DNA of 64,000 nucleotides from Mycobacterium sp. (GTDB taxonomy: Bacteria; Actinomycetota; Actinomycetes; Mycobacteriales; Mycobacteriaceae). The translations under genes and the position numbers were made by a program. The number at the start of each line of letters is the position of its first letter. Position 1 is the first letter of the stretch. The notes beneath the pieces are model-generated. The model saw only the letters and a program-made list of their open reading frames with translations. It ran no database searches and was not told where the DNA came from. Shown one piece after another: positions 7,888 through 17,277 of this stretch. Location: the NCBI RefSeq assembly GCF_019247635.1, contig NZ_JAFBAR010000107.1:1-64000 (forward strand), in the 5' to 3' direction.

Positions 7888-9740
7888 GATCCCAACACGA
7901 GGCCGTCCAGATCACCCTTGTTCCGCCACGCGGACAACAGGTCACCGAAGGCGTAGAAGCCGGGCCCGTACGGCTCGCCGAGGTGCGACCGGATGCCCTC
8001 GCCCGCTCCCTTTCCGGGGCCGCCGCCCTCGTTGTTGTAATAGCCTGGTGTGCACTCCAAGTCGAACGCGGTATTGTCGATCGCGGTCTCCCGGATGGTC
8101 CTGCACCACTGGTCCTGCGCCTCCTGGCTGGGCTCGACGGTTTGGACACCGCGAGCCAGCGCTTCGGAGATGACGTAGGCGATGTGCTCGCCCTGCAACT
8201 CGTAGTTGGCCGCGATGTTCGCCGAGATACCGACCTGCGTGAACCCGGTGAAGAACTGGTTGGGAAATCCGCGGCTGGTAAAGCCGTGCAGCGTCTTGTA
8301 GCCCTCGCGCCAGTGGTCGTAGAGCGACAGGCCGCCGCGGCCTTCGATCGCGTCGATGGAATACCGGCGGCTGATCTCCGTCGTGATCTCGAACCCGCTG
8401 GCGTAGATGAGGCAATCGAGTTCGTATTCAACGCCATTGGCGACCAGACCCTTTTCGGTCGCCCGCTCGACCCCCTTAGTCCCCGACACGTCGACCAACG
8501 TGACGTTGGGGCGGTTGAAGGTCTGCAGGTAGTCGTCGTTGGTGCATGGCCTTTTGCAGAGGAACCGGTAGTAGGGCTTGAGTGCCTCGGCCGTCTCGGT
8601 GTCGTCGACGATGCCGTCGACGCGGCGCCGCAACCGCTCCATCACCTTGTAGTCTTCCTCCTCGCGGATGGCCATGAACTGCTCCGGGGTCATCGAGGCG
8701 GGATCGTCCAGCGCGAGAACCCGTGCGGCAGTGTTGCGGCCGAGTTCGGTCCAGAAGTCACACACGTAATCCGGCTGGCCCAGCGCCATCCCCTCGAAGG
8801 TCCAGGCGTGGAAGTTGCGCTGCCGCTCCTTTTGCCAGCCCGGCTTGAGCGACTTCACCCATTCAGGGTCGGTCGGGGTGTTGTTGCGCGGACCGACCGA
8901 CGACGGTGTGCGCTGAAAGACATAGAGGTGCTTGGCATCCCGGCCCAGGAATGGCACGATCTGGACGGCGGTCGCCCCGGTGCCCACCACCCCGACGCGT
9001 TTGTCGCGTAACTTCTCCAGTCCGCCGCTGCTGTCCCCGCCGGTGTACTCGTAGTCCCACCGCGACGAGTGGAAGCTGTGCCCCCGGAAATTCTTGATCC
9101 CAGGAATGCCGGGCAGCTTCGGCCGGTGGAACGGACCCGACGCCATGACCACGAAACGGGCCCGGATGTCGTCGTCGCGGTCGGTGCCCACCCGCCAACG
9201 TTTGATCTCCTCGTCCCAGTGCAGCGCGCGGACCCGGGTGGAGAAGATCGCGGAGTCGTAGAGGCCGAAGTGTTTTCCGATGCGCCGGCAATGTTCGTAG
9301 ATCTCGGTGCCATCGGCGAACTTCTTCGACGGGATGAAGTTCAGCTCTTCTAGTAACGGTATGTAGCAGTAGGATTCGTTGTCGCACTGCAGCCCGGGGT
9401 AGCGGTTCCAGTACCAGACTCCGCCGAAGTCGCCGCCCAGCTCGATGAGCCGCACGTCATCGACACCGGCCTTCTTCAGGTATGCGGCCGAGAGTAGACC
9501 CCCGAAGCCGCCGCCGAGCACGGCCACATCGATGTCCGCCGATATCGGGTCACGGACCAGCGGCGGCGAATGCGGGTCGGTTTCGTAGTAGCCCGCGAAG
9601 TCGTCGGTGAGTTCGATGTATTGTTGTGATCCTTCGGGCCGCAACCGCTTTTCGCGCTCACGACGGTACTTCTCACGCAGCGCCGACAGGTCGATGTCGT
9701 CCGGGGTCTCGGTCGGTGCGCACTCCGGGATGCCGGTCAT
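7884..9740 (-). CDS. Baeyer-Villiger flavin monooxygenase
   Basis: The 618 residues hold two dinucleotide-binding sites, GGGFGG (76-81, FAD) and GTGATA (253-258, NADPH), bracketing the type I Baeyer-Villiger fingerprint FxGxxxHxxxW, seen as FRGHSFHSSRW at 218-228. Such enzymes insert oxygen next to a ketone and give esters or lactones. The roughly 60-residue N-terminal extension before the first Rossmann strand is typical of the cyclopentadecanone/steroid-type branch. Both ends overlap neighbouring genes by four bases. The similar enzyme at 51719-53518 in this window is a paralogue. It probably acts on a cyclic ketone made by the preceding oxygenase and dehydrogenase. Confidence 0.93.
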   Translation of the reverse strand: MTGIPECAPTETPDDIDLSALREKYRREREKRLRPEGSQQYIELTDDFAGYYETDPHSPPLVRDPISADIDVAVLGGGFGGLLSAAYLKKAGVDDVRLIELGGDFGGVWYWNRYPGLQCDNESYCYIPLLEELNFIPSKKFADGTEIYEHCRRIGKHFGLYDSAIFSTRVRALHWDEEIKRWRVGTDRDDDIRARFVVMASGPFHRPKLPGIPGIKNFRGHSFHSSRWDYEYTGGDSSGGLEKLRDKRVGVVGTGATAVQIVPFLGRDAKHLYVFQRTPSSVGPRNNTPTDPEWVKSLKPGWQKERQRNFHAWTFEGMALGQPDYVCDFWTELGRNTAARVLALDDPASMTPEQFMAIREEEDYKVMERLRRRVDGIVDDTETAEALKPYYRFLCKRPCTNDDYLQTFNRPNVTLVDVSGTKGVERATEKGLVANGVEYELDCLIYASGFEITTEISRRYSIDAIEGRGGLSLYDHWREGYKTLHGFTSRGFPNQFFTGFTQVGISANIAANYELQGEHIAYVISEALARGVQTVEPSQEAQDQWCRTIRETAIDNTAFDLECTPGYYNNEGGGPGKGAGEGIRSHLGEPYGPGFYAFGDLLSAWRNKGDLDGLVLGS

Positions 9741-10921
9741 GCCAAAGCGTCTTCCGGCAGCGCCGCGGGATGCAGCGGCGCCTCCATCTTGTGCACGGCG
9801 GGCAGCACCTCTTTGGCGAACAACTCGGTGCTTGCCATCGCGTCGTCGTAGGGCATCGTGCCGAACTGGGGAACGATGGTCAGCTCGCAGAACGAGCAGG
9901 CATCTTGCGCGGCGACGATCCGGTTGAAGATGTCCTCAGGTGTTCCGATCAGCAGGTTGGAGGCGTGGTACCCCGGCGTCTTGGGCGCGCCCTTGGCCGA
10001 TCCGGCGCTGGGGCCGGTCACCTCTGAGGCGAGAACGGCGGTCGCGGAGGCTTCCCTGGCCGCGTAGGCTTCATACCCTTTGACACCCTTGAAGTTCGAA
10101 GCGTCGGCGAATCCGTAGTGGACGGTGACGTCGCGGTTAGCGGTCCATATCCATTCTTCGGATCTGGCGGGGTCGTCGGTCGTGCAATACATGAACATCA
10201 CGTTCTTCGGCTGGCAGGGCGGCAGGCCTTCTTCCTTGCGGAACGTGTTGACCTGTTGGACTTCTCGCCCGGCGTCTTCGATCGGCTTGTTCCCGACAAA
10301 GAGCGGAACCATGCCGCGGCGGGCCAGGATCTCCAGTGACTCGGCGGTTGACGAGGAACTATAAATGCGCGAGAACAGGTCCTGGCTAAGGGGTTCGGGG
10401 CGAAGTGACATCTCCGGGACCGTGAAGATCTCCCCTTCGTAGGAGAACCTCTGCCCGGAGAGCGCCAACTCCAAGATGTCGAGGGTCTCGTTGAATCGTT
10501 GCCTGCTTTCCTCGCGGGGCACCCCGACGGCGTCGAACTCACCCTTCGAGACTCCGCGCCCGATGCCGATCGTCGTGTACCGCCCGTTGGAAAGGATGTC
10601 GAGATAGGCGATCTGATGCGCCAGGCGGACCGGGTGCCACCACGGTGCGACGACGACGAATGTGCCAAGTCCGACGCGTTCGGTGCGTCCGGCGAAGTAG
10701 CTCAACGCCTGAATCGGGTTGGGGGTCATACCATATGGTGTGCCGCAGTGCTCCGGCATCCAGATGCCGTCGAACCCGAGCGGCTCGGCCAGATCTGCGA
10801 TCGCGAGCGTGGCCTGGACGCAGTCGGCATCGGCGGTCGCGGGCGGGCGGCTGAAATCCTCGGCCAGCACGCGGTCCCAGTCGTGAGAGTTGTGCGATCC
10901 GAACCCAAGGTTGACTTTCAT
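9737..10921 (-). CDS. Luciferase-like flavin monooxygenase (LLM class)
   Basis: This 394-residue protein is of the bacterial luciferase-like family: a TIM barrel that uses reduced FMN or F420. Landmarks are GFDGIWMPEHCG near residues 50-60, RVGLGTFVVVAPWWHPVRLAHQ and GIGRGVSKGEFDAVGVP. The central segment (YTIGIGRG region through SRIYSSSSTAES) is the usual cofactor phosphate site. It starts at the ATG at 10921, overlapping the Rieske gene's stop by four bases, and ends overlapping the Baeyer-Villiger gene. Within this operon it may hydroxylate or cleave an intermediate; whether FMN or F420 is used cannot be told. A separate flavin reductase gene is not visible nearby. Confidence 0.9.
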   Translation of the reverse strand: MKVNLGFGSHNSHDWDRVLAEDFSRPPATADADCVQATLAIADLAEPLGFDGIWMPEHCGTPYGMTPNPIQALSYFAGRTERVGLGTFVVVAPWWHPVRLAHQIAYLDILSNGRYTTIGIGRGVSKGEFDAVGVPREESRQRFNETLDILELALSGQRFSYEGEIFTVPEMSLRPEPLSQDLFSRIYSSSSTAESLEILARRGMVPLFVGNKPIEDAGREVQQVNTFRKEEGLPPCQPKNVMFMYCTTDDPARSEEWIWTANRDVTVHYGFADASNFKGVKGYEAYAAREASATAVLASEVTGPSAGSAKGAPKTPGYHASNLLIGTPEDIFNRIVAAQDACSFCELTIVPQFGTMPYDDAMASTELFAKEVLPAVHKMEAPLHPAALPEDALA

Positions 10922-12291
10922 CGTTCCCTCACTCTTTCTATTTCGGTGCTGAGTTCTTTGGGTGCCCCCGTGCCCATGTGTTCGGCGAGGTTGCGGTGCA
11001 GGTTGGCAGTGCTGCGTTCCATGTAGGGGTTAGGCTTCGGACCGCGGAACCCCATGGATTTCATGCCTTGCTGCACGGCGGCCATGTTGGAGAAGTCCTG
11101 CGGCAGCACGCTGCGCCAGCTCGGATCGCCAGGTGCCAGATACTCCCATTCCGTGTGCGGCTCTTGGCCTTCCGGGTACAGCTCGTAGCAGGATGCCTCG
11201 AAGATGCACTTGTCGGGGTTGTAGCCGTCAGGCCGGGCGCTATAGCACAGCGCGGTCGTCAGGCCTTGGCCGATCTGGAAGTTGGGAAATATCTGCCATG
11301 CGGTGCCGCTCTTGGCCAGATGTTCGGGGTCGATAGTCGGCCAGATCACTCCCCGCTCGGCGTCGTCGCGACGCGCGGAGGTAAGCCAGTGTTCGAGCAC
11401 CTCGTTGGCGGGCGCGTCCTCGGGTAGCTCGTCGACTAGTCGGCGCGCCGCCTCCACAAGGGTTTTCGTGGTCGTGGCGTTGGTTTCCTCCAGCGTGTAG
11501 ATCTGCATCTCGGCCGTCGAGACGCGTGGGTCCGCACCCGAGCCGAGGCGGATCTTGGATCGGGTTTCCTCCAAGTCCTTCGGCGCGTCGTAGCCGATGT
11601 TGCTGTGCTTTCCGTGCGCGGCAGCCCAGCCGCGGAAGTTGCCGAACTTGTTGAACTGTGGGTGGGTGGTCGCGACGTGGTACGTCTCGTTGAAGGCCTC
11701 CATGGCGACCTTCCAGTTGCAGTCGAAATGCAGCCACCGGCGCCATTTGCAGCGCATGTCCTGCAGGCCGAAGGGATCGAGCATTGTGGCGGCGGGCTCG
11801 AGGTAGTCGCGCAACGGCTCGGCCGCGGGATCCATGTTGATCCAGATCCAGCCGCCCCAGGTGTCGACGTTGACCGTCGACAGGTGCGTGTTCTCGGGCG
11901 TCAGCGCGCCCTGCCAGTCCTGCTGTTCCGGTATGTGGATGCAGTTGCCGTCGTGGTCATAGGTCCAGCCGTGAAAGCCGCACACGAACGACTTCTTGTG
12001 GCCGCAAGCGCTTTTGGCACCCGCGGGCACGTCGACCAAACGACGGCCGCGGTGCATGCACACGTTGTGGTGCGCCCGCAACGTGTCGTCCCCCGTGCGC
12101 ACCACCACGATGGAGTCGTCGAGGATGTCGTAGGTGAGGTAACTGCCGACCTTGGGCAGGTCTTCGACCCGACCGACCTGCTGCCAGACCTTCCGCCACA
12201 GCTTGTCGCGTTCGGCGCGCGCGTACTCCTCGGAGATGTAGGCCTCGACCCCGATTGTGACCGGCGCGGTCAGTTCTTCACGAGTTTCCAT
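10918..12291 (-). CDS. Rieske non-heme iron oxygenase, alpha subunit
   Basis: The 457-residue protein carries a Rieske [2Fe-2S] centre (Cys78, His80, Cys104, His107) and a mononuclear iron site in NETYHVATTH (Glu202, His205, His210), the two-domain plan of ring-hydroxylating oxygenases. The 23-residue spacing between the two Rieske pairs is longer than the usual 15-18 and includes a further CGH. The ATG at 12291 is preferred over the GTG at 12303 because GAGG precedes it at good spacing; it overlaps the upstream SDR by 14 bases. No ferredoxin, reductase or beta subunit gene is present nearby, so electron donors must come from elsewhere. The substrate is probably an aromatic or alicyclic ring. 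Confidence 0.93.
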   Translation of the reverse strand: METREELTAPVTIGVEAYISEEYARAERDKLWRKVWQQVGRVEDLPKVGSYLTYDILDDSIVVVRTGDDTLRAHHNVCMHRGRRLVDVPAGAKSACGHKKSFVCGFHGWTYDHDGNCIHIPEQQDWQGALTPENTHLSTVNVDTWGGWIWINMDPAAEPLRDYLEPAATMLDPFGLQDMRCKWRRWLHFDCNWKVAMEAFNETYHVATTHPQFNKFGNFRGWAAAHGKHSNIGYDAPKDLEETRSKIRLGSGADPRVSTAEMQIYTLEETNATTTKTLVEAARRLVDELPEDAPANEVLEHWLTSARRDDAERGVIWPTIDPEHLAKSGTAWQIFPNFQIGQGLTTALCYSARPDGYNPDKCIFEASCYELYPEGQEPHTEWEYLAPGDPSWRSVLPQDFSNMAAVQQGMKSMGFRGPKPNPYMERSTANLHRNLAEHMGTGAPKELSTEIERVRER

Positions 12292-13153
12292 CTGAAACCT
12301 CACTCTCCCAACGCTTTATGGCAGCACGAAACCCGTCGTCCTTGAGGAACAACGAGGTGTTGTCGCCGCCCAGGTGCGTCCATCGCAGGTTCACGCCGCC
12401 ATCGACCAGCAGCGTCTGGCCGGTGATGTAACTCGACAGGTCCGAGAGCAGAAACAGGATGGCGCCCGCGACCTCCTCCGGACGGCCGCGCCGTCCCATC
12501 GCGATCGCCCGACCGTCGCGCTCGGGGTCGTCCTCGGTGTAGGTGCGCGATGCGGGCGTCTCGGTGACCCCGGGCGCCACCGCGTTGACGCGGATATTCG
12601 CTTGCGCCAGTTCGACCGCCATCGTGCGGGTGACCGCCACGATCGCGGCTTTGGCTGTGCCGTAGGCGATGTGGAACGGAGCGGTGTTCATCCCGCTGAT
12701 CGACGAGATCGACACGATCGAACCCGGCCGGTTGCTGCTCCTTAATTCCTCGGCCACCGCCTGGCTCATGAAGAACATCGTCTCGAGGTTGCGGGTGAAC
12801 AGTTCCTGCCAGTCTCCGCGCGTCACTCGCGTCGATGGCATCCAGGATGACGGGTCGGCGCCGCCGGCGACGTTGACCAGGCCGTGCAGCTCGCCCTGAG
12901 CCTCACGCACTGCCTCCATCGTGGCCAGGACGCCGTCGTCGGTGGATACGTCGGCCGCTACCGGCACGACCGACAGACCCTCGGCCACCAGCGGACCGAT
13001 GTGCCGGTCGAGATTGTCCCGACACCGGCTCACCGCGACTACGGCCGCCCCGGCCCGCGCGACCATACGGGCAAGGGTGGTGCCGATGCCACCGCCCGCG
13101 GCCCCGGCGACCACGACGACGCGCCCGTCCAGCCTCAGCAGATCGTCAGTCAC
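12278..13153 (-). CDS. Short-chain dehydrogenase, first gene of the catabolic operon
   Basis: This SDR has AGAAGGGIG as cofactor motif (16-24), NVAGG, a serine pair in SISSISG, and YGTAK as the catalytic Tyr/Lys. The ending ITGQTLLVDGGVNLRW is typical. I place the start at GTG 13153, giving 291 residues that begin as SDRs normally do; an ATG at 13198 would add 15 residues, but the palindrome at 13158-13169 and a CATTAT -10-like sequence lie inside that extension, which suggests it is promoter. It leads an operon of six overlapping genes and likely oxidises a diol or alcohol from the Rieske step. Confidence 0.88.
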   Translation of the reverse strand: MTDDLLRLDGRVVVVAGAAGGGIGTTLARMVARAGAAVVAVSRCRDNLDRHIGPLVAEGLSVVPVAADVSTDDGVLATMEAVREAQGELHGLVNVAGGADPSSWMPSTRVTRGDWQELFTRNLETMFFMSQAVAEELRSSNRPGSIVSISSISGMNTAPFHIAYGTAKAAIVAVTRTMAVELAQANIRVNAVAPGVTETPASRTYTEDDPERDGRAIAMGRRGRPEEVAGAILFLLSDLSSYITGQTLLVDGGVNLRWTHLGGDNTSLFLKDDGFRAAIKRWESEVSDGNS

Positions 13154-13157
13154 TGAA

Positions 13158-13169
13158 TTGTCCGGACAA
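13158..13169. promoter_or_regulatory. Perfect palindrome TTGTCCGGACAA, candidate GntR operator
   Basis: A 12-bp perfect palindrome just upstream of the chosen start of the minus-strand operon, next to a CATTAT -10-like element read on the minus strand. The related TTGTCTGGACCA lies 86 bases away on the side of the divergent plus-strand genes. HutC-type GntR regulators bind operators of this kind, and one is encoded in the divergent operon. Confidence 0.5.
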
Positions 13170-13254
13170 GATAATGATGTGCACTCATCAGAGAGCATGA
13201 TTCTCTCACCTAGCCCAGCACGTCAAGCACGGTTCCAAGTTTTCGTCGTAGCTA

Positions 13255-13266
13255 TTGTCTGGACCA
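13255..13266. promoter_or_regulatory. Second operator-like site TTGTCTGGACCA
   Basis: Matches the palindrome at 13158-13169 at 10 of 12 positions and contains the inverted repeat TCTGG-A-CCAGA. It lies about 25 bases upstream of the GTG start at 13291 of the beta-propeller gene, where a repressor could block that promoter. Confidence 0.45.
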
Positions 13267-13290
13267 GAGAGTCATTGCTATCGTCCAGCG

Positions 13291-14898
13291 GTGATCGCCG
13301 GATTCTCCCAGCAGCAGGGTCGCCACCCCGCCGGGCTGGCGCCCAGCGTCGACCAGGACTGGACCTTGACGCGGCTCGTGCCGCCGAGTCGGCTCTTCGG
13401 TGCCAACGGTCTGCGGACGGGACCGGACGGCCGGGTCTACATCGCACAGGTGACCGGCAGCCAGATCAGCGCGCTTGACCTCGACTCCGGCCAACTGGAC
13501 ACCATCAGCGCGAAGGGCGGCGAGATCATCGCGCCCGACGACGTGGCCTTCGACGCAGCTGGCAACCTCTACGCCACCGAGGTGATGGACGGCCGGGTCA
13601 GCGTGCGTGATACCGCGGGCCGCACCCGGGTGCTTCGCGACGATATCCCGTCGGCCAATGGCATCACCTTTCACCAGGGCCGCTTATTCATCGGCGAATG
13701 CCGCGACGGCGGACGCCTGCTGGAACTGGACCTGGCCGGGGGTGCCCCGCGGGTATTGGCCGAGAACGTGCCTTTGCCCAACGCCATGGAAGTCGGCCCT
13801 GACGGTTTGCTGTATTTCCCGGTGATGGGGGCCAACGAGATCTGGCGTATCGACCCCGACGGCGGTGCCCCCGAGCGGGTGGCCGCTGATCTGGGCGTCC
13901 CCGACGCGGTGAAGTTCGACTCGCACGGCCACCTCGTGTCGACCCAGGCGCACAGCGGTCAGGTGCTGCGTATCGATCCACGCAGTGGGGAGCGCACCGT
14001 GTTGGCGACGCTGAATCCCGGGCTGGACAACCTGACCTTCGTGGGTGAGCGGTTGTTCGTCTCGAACTTCGCCGGCGAGATCACCGAAATCCTCGGCGGC
14101 GGCGAGAACCGGACGGTGCTGGCGGGCGGGTTGAACTGGCCGCTGGATCTGGCCGTCGGCGCTGACGGTCGCCTCTACATCGCGGACGGAACGTACTTCT
14201 ACACGTTGTGCGACAACGGCACCCTGACGACCGCCGGAATGCTTTTCTCCCCTGGGTATCCGGGCTTTCTGCGCGGCGTCACACCCGTCGGGCCGGGCGA
14301 GTTCGTCGTCACCACCTCAAACGGTGAGGTTGCGCGCTACCGACCGGCCGATGCCGAAAGCGAGGTGCTGGCAAAGGGTTTCGACCAACTCTACGGCGTG
14401 GCGGTGGCTCCGGACGGCGCGGTAGTGGTCGCCGAACTCGGCACGGGCAGGGTATTGGCGATCAGGTCCGGTTCGGTCGAGGTGCTGGCGTCGGGCCTAG
14501 ACGAGCCGGTGGGCGTGGCGATCGCCCCCGACGGGACGTGCCTGGTCTCGGAGGCCGGGCGGGTGGTCAGGCTGGACGGCACCGGCCCGCTGCTGGACGG
14601 ACTGCAGCGACCGCAGGGCATCGTCGTGCTCGACGGCTGGGTCTATGTCGTCGACGCCGGCGCCAAAGAGCTGATCGCGGTGGAGTTGGACGGTAATGGC
14701 CCGGGGGCGCCACACACCATAGCGTCCGACCTGCCGGTGGGCGCACCACCCGGCGTGATCCCCAAACCCCTGCGGGGAATGCCCCCGTTCTCCGGGCCGC
14801 AAGGTCCCTTTGCCGGCATCACCGCCGGACCGGACGGCACGCTCTACATTTCGGCGGATGCGGACGGCAGCGTGCTCGCGTTGCGCAGGAGAACCTGA
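13291..14898 (+). CDS. SMP-30/gluconolactonase-like beta-propeller protein
   Basis: The 535-residue protein is a run of repeated beta-propeller blades with recurring GPDGxLYxxD/NGLRTGPDGRVYIAQ-like units, covering nearly its whole length, so about two propellers or one enlarged one. No signal peptide or membrane span is seen, so it should be cytosolic. SMP-30/gluconolactonase relatives hydrolyse lactones with a bound divalent metal; the neighbouring Baeyer-Villiger enzyme would make lactones or esters, which fits. The GTG at 13291 is chosen over TTG 13255, which would place the start inside the candidate operator. It leads the plus-strand half of the divergent catabolic locus. A non-enzymatic binding role cannot be excluded. 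Confidence 0.8.
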   Translation: MIAGFSQQQGRHPAGLAPSVDQDWTLTRLVPPSRLFGANGLRTGPDGRVYIAQVTGSQISALDLDSGQLDTISAKGGEIIAPDDVAFDAAGNLYATEVMDGRVSVRDTAGRTRVLRDDIPSANGITFHQGRLFIGECRDGGRLLELDLAGGAPRVLAENVPLPNAMEVGPDGLLYFPVMGANEIWRIDPDGGAPERVAADLGVPDAVKFDSHGHLVSTQAHSGQVLRIDPRSGERTVLATLNPGLDNLTFVGERLFVSNFAGEITEILGGGENRTVLAGGLNWPLDLAVGADGRLYIADGTYFYTLCDNGTLTTAGMLFSPGYPGFLRGVTPVGPGEFVVTTSNGEVARYRPADAESEVLAKGFDQLYGVAVAPDGAVVVAELGTGRVLAIRSGSVEVLASGLDEPVGVAIAPDGTCLVSEAGRVVRLDGTGPLLDGLQRPQGIVVLDGWVYVVDAGAKELIAVELDGNGPGAPHTIASDLPVGAPPGVIPKPLRGMPPFSGPQGPFAGITAGPDGTLYISADADGSVLALRRRT

Positions 14899-14906
14899 GG
14901 GTGGCG

Positions 14907-15650
14907 ATGTCGGAAGCCAGGCTGGTCGAGCATCGCTATCTCCAGGTCGCCCGCACTCTACGCAAAGAGATAGTCGACGGCGTCTACCCGGTGGGGTCGC
15001 AGCTGCCGACCGAGCACGAGTTGTCCGAGCGATTCGCGGTGAGCCGCTACACCATTCGTGAGGCATTGCGCCGCCTGCGGGAAGACAACCTGGTGTCGTC
15101 ACGCCCGAGAACCGGGACCCTGGTGGTACCGCGCCCGCCGGCTGACTCCTACGTCCAGCACGTCATGTCGATCAACGACCTGATGGCGTTTGCCCGCGGC
15201 GCGCGATTCGCGATCGAATCCATCACCATGGTCACCGTCGACAACGAACTGGCTTCGCGGACCGGGCTAAGCCGTGGTGAGCAGTGGCTGGCCGTGCGGG
15301 GCTTCCGGCAGGACAAGGATGTCGAGCGCGCGACGCTGTGCCGCACGGAGTACTACATCAACCGCGCGTTCGCGGCCGTCGGAAGGCTGCTGCAACGCCA
15401 CGAGGGACCCATCTTCCCCCTGATCGAAGACCTGTTCGGGCTGAGTATCGTTGAGGTTCATCAGGAAATCACGGCAGTACTCATTTCCCCCGCTCTGGCG
15501 GACGGGCTCAACGTCGATCCCGGCACACCGGGCCTACAGGTGCGACGCACCTACACGACATCTGACGGACGGGTCGCCCAGGTCACCATCAATACCCATC
15601 CCGCGTCGCGCTTCCGTCACTCGATGACGATGCGCCGCATGAAAGGCTAA
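14907..15650 (+). CDS. GntR-family regulator, HutC subfamily (UTRA domain)
   Basis: The 247-residue protein has an N-terminal winged helix-turn-helix (about 10-75, with LPTEHELSERFAVSRYTIREALRRL split over two helices) and a C-terminal UTRA effector domain ending in TYTTSDGRVAQVTINTHP. HutC-type regulators are usually repressors released by a pathway intermediate. The ATG at 14907 is preceded by GAGGGTGG and is preferred to the GTG six bases earlier. It sits eight bases after the beta-propeller gene and just before the acyl-CoA ligase. The paired palindromes in the divergent promoter are its most likely operators; its ligand may be an acyl-CoA or lactone of the pathway. Confidence 0.92.
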   Translation: MSEARLVEHRYLQVARTLRKEIVDGVYPVGSQLPTEHELSERFAVSRYTIREALRRLREDNLVSSRPRTGTLVVPRPPADSYVQHVMSINDLMAFARGARFAIESITMVTVDNELASRTGLSRGEQWLAVRGFRQDKDVERATLCRTEYYINRAFAAVGRLLQRHEGPIFPLIEDLFGLSIVEVHQEITAVLISPALADGLNVDPGTPGLQVRRTYTTSDGRVAQVTINTHPASRFRHSMTMRRMKG

Positions 15651-15671
15651 CCAGCGTAAGAACTTGAGCCG

Positions 15672-17276
15672 ATGAAAACCATGCCTGATCGAAAACTCAA
15701 AGCCGGGCGATGGGTCCGTTGGGATGACGAACGCGCCGCCGATGCCTACGCGCGCGGCCTGTGGGTCCGCACCACCCTGGCGGATGCGCTGCGCGACGCC
15801 GCGCAGCTCACGCCGCAGCGCGTCGCGGTGATCGACGGTGACCGTCGGCTGGATTGCCAGACCCTTTACCGGGAGGCGACGACGCTGGCGCACGCATTGC
15901 ACGAGCGCATCCCCCCGGGCAGCGTGGTGTCGTTCATGCTGCCCAACTGGCACGAGGCCGTGGTGATCTACTTGGGCTCGACGCTGGCGGGCATGGTGGC
16001 CAACCCCATCCTGCCGTCGATGCGCGACCGTGAATTGCGTTTCATCCTCGAAGACGCCGATAGCCGGATGATCTTCGTCCCATCAACTTTCGGTCGTCAT
16101 GACTACGCAGCCATGCTGAATCGGGTCGCCGCACGGCTGGAGTCGCCGCCGGAAGTCGTTGTCGTGCGCGGGGATCCGGGTTCGGACCGGATCCCGTTTG
16201 CGTCGCTGCTTGCGGACCAGGCTGGATCGCGGCGGCTGCCGGCATTGGATCCTGACGCGGTGCGGATGATCCTCTATACCTCCGGTACCACCGGTCGTCC
16301 GAAAGGCGTTCTACACACCCATAATTCGTTGCACGCCTTGATCCGTCAGATGCGAGACCACTGGAAGGTGGGTCCGGGCGACAGCACCTTGGTCGCATCG
16401 CCGATCGCGCACATCGGCGGTTCCATCTACGCATTCGAAACCCCGCTGCTGCTAGGTACCACCGCCATCCTGATGGAGCGTTGGAACGCCGACGAAGCGG
16501 TGCAACGCATGCGTGACGAACGTTGCACCTACATGGCCGGAGCAACGCCGTTTCTGGAGCAACTGCTCGGCGCGGCACAGCGCGCAGACACTCGACTCCC
16601 CGATCTCAGGCTGTTCATCTGTGGTGGTGCCTCCGTCTCGCCGCCGTTGATCCGCAGGGCAGCAGCGTATTTAGCCTCCGCGGTGGTCACCCGCGTTTAC
16701 GGCTCGACAGAAGTGCCGGTCACCACCGTCGGAGCGCCCGAACACCCCGACCGCGCCGCCGACACCGACGGGCGCCTCGGAGTCGTTGACGTCAAGCTCG
16801 TCGCCGGGGAAATCTACGCCCGTGGCCCGCAGATGCTGGTCGGCTACCAGCATCCTGAGGATGAAGCCGAGTCGTTCGACGCGGAGGGATATTTCCGCAC
16901 CGGGGATCTCGCACGCTGGGTCGACGACGAATATCTCGTCGTCACCGGGCGGGCCAAGGAGATCATCATCCGCAACGGTGAAAACATCTCACCCAAGGAG
17001 GTCGAGGACGTCCTGGCCGGCCATCCCGACATCGCCGAGATCGCGATCATCGGCCTGCCCGACGACCGCACCGGCGAGCGGGCATGCGCGGTCGTCGTAC
17101 CCTCCGGGGAGGCCGGCCCGGACGTGACCAGCCTGGGCAACTTCCTCGCCGAGGCCGGCGTCGCCCGATTCAAAGCGCCGGAGCAAGTGGTTATCTGGGA
17201 TGTCCTGCCAAAGAACGACGCGGGAAAAATACTGAAGCACCGAATCAAGGCGACACTGATGGAAGCAGGCTCCTGA
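15672..17276 (+). CDS. Acyl-CoA ligase (AMP-binding, FadD-like)
   Basis: The 534-residue protein is of the ANL superfamily. The phosphate-binding motif [11 protein letters not shown] is at 202-212, followed by [10 protein letters not shown], the [11 protein letters not shown] motif and the terminal catalytic lysine, Lys519 in [10 protein letters not shown]. It would form an acyl-AMP and then an acyl-CoA from a carboxylic acid. The relation is closer to cyclohexanecarboxylate- or medium-chain-type ligases than to long-chain FadDs, judged by length only. It follows the GntR gene by 21 bases and its TGA is two bases from the next ATG. It probably activates the acid released by ring cleavage. Confidence 0.93.
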   Translation: MKTMPDRKLKAGRWVRWDDERAADAYARGLWVRTTLADALRDAAQLTPQRVAVIDGDRRLDCQTLYREATTLAHALHERIPPGSVVSFMLPNWHEAVVIYLGSTLAGMVANPILPSMRDRELRFILEDADSRMIFVPSTFGRHDYAAMLNRVAARLESPPEVVVVRGDPGSDRIPFASLLADQAGSRRLPALDPDAVRMILYTSGTTGRPKGVLHTHNSLHALIRQMRDHWKVGPGDSTLVASPIAHIGGSIYAFETPLLLGTTAILMERWNADEAVQRMRDERCTYMAGATPFLEQLLGAAQRADTRLPDLRLFICGGASVSPPLIRRAAAYLASAVVTRVYGSTEVPVTTVGAPEHPDRAADTDGRLGVVDVKLVAGEIYARGPQMLVGYQHPEDEAESFDAEGYFRTGDLARWVDDEYLVVTGRAKEIIIRNGENISPKEVEDVLAGHPDIAEIAIIGLPDDRTGERACAVVVPSGEAGPDVTSLGNFLAEAGVARFKAPEQVVIWDVLPKNDAGKILKHRIKATLMEAGS

Positions 17277-17277
17277 C

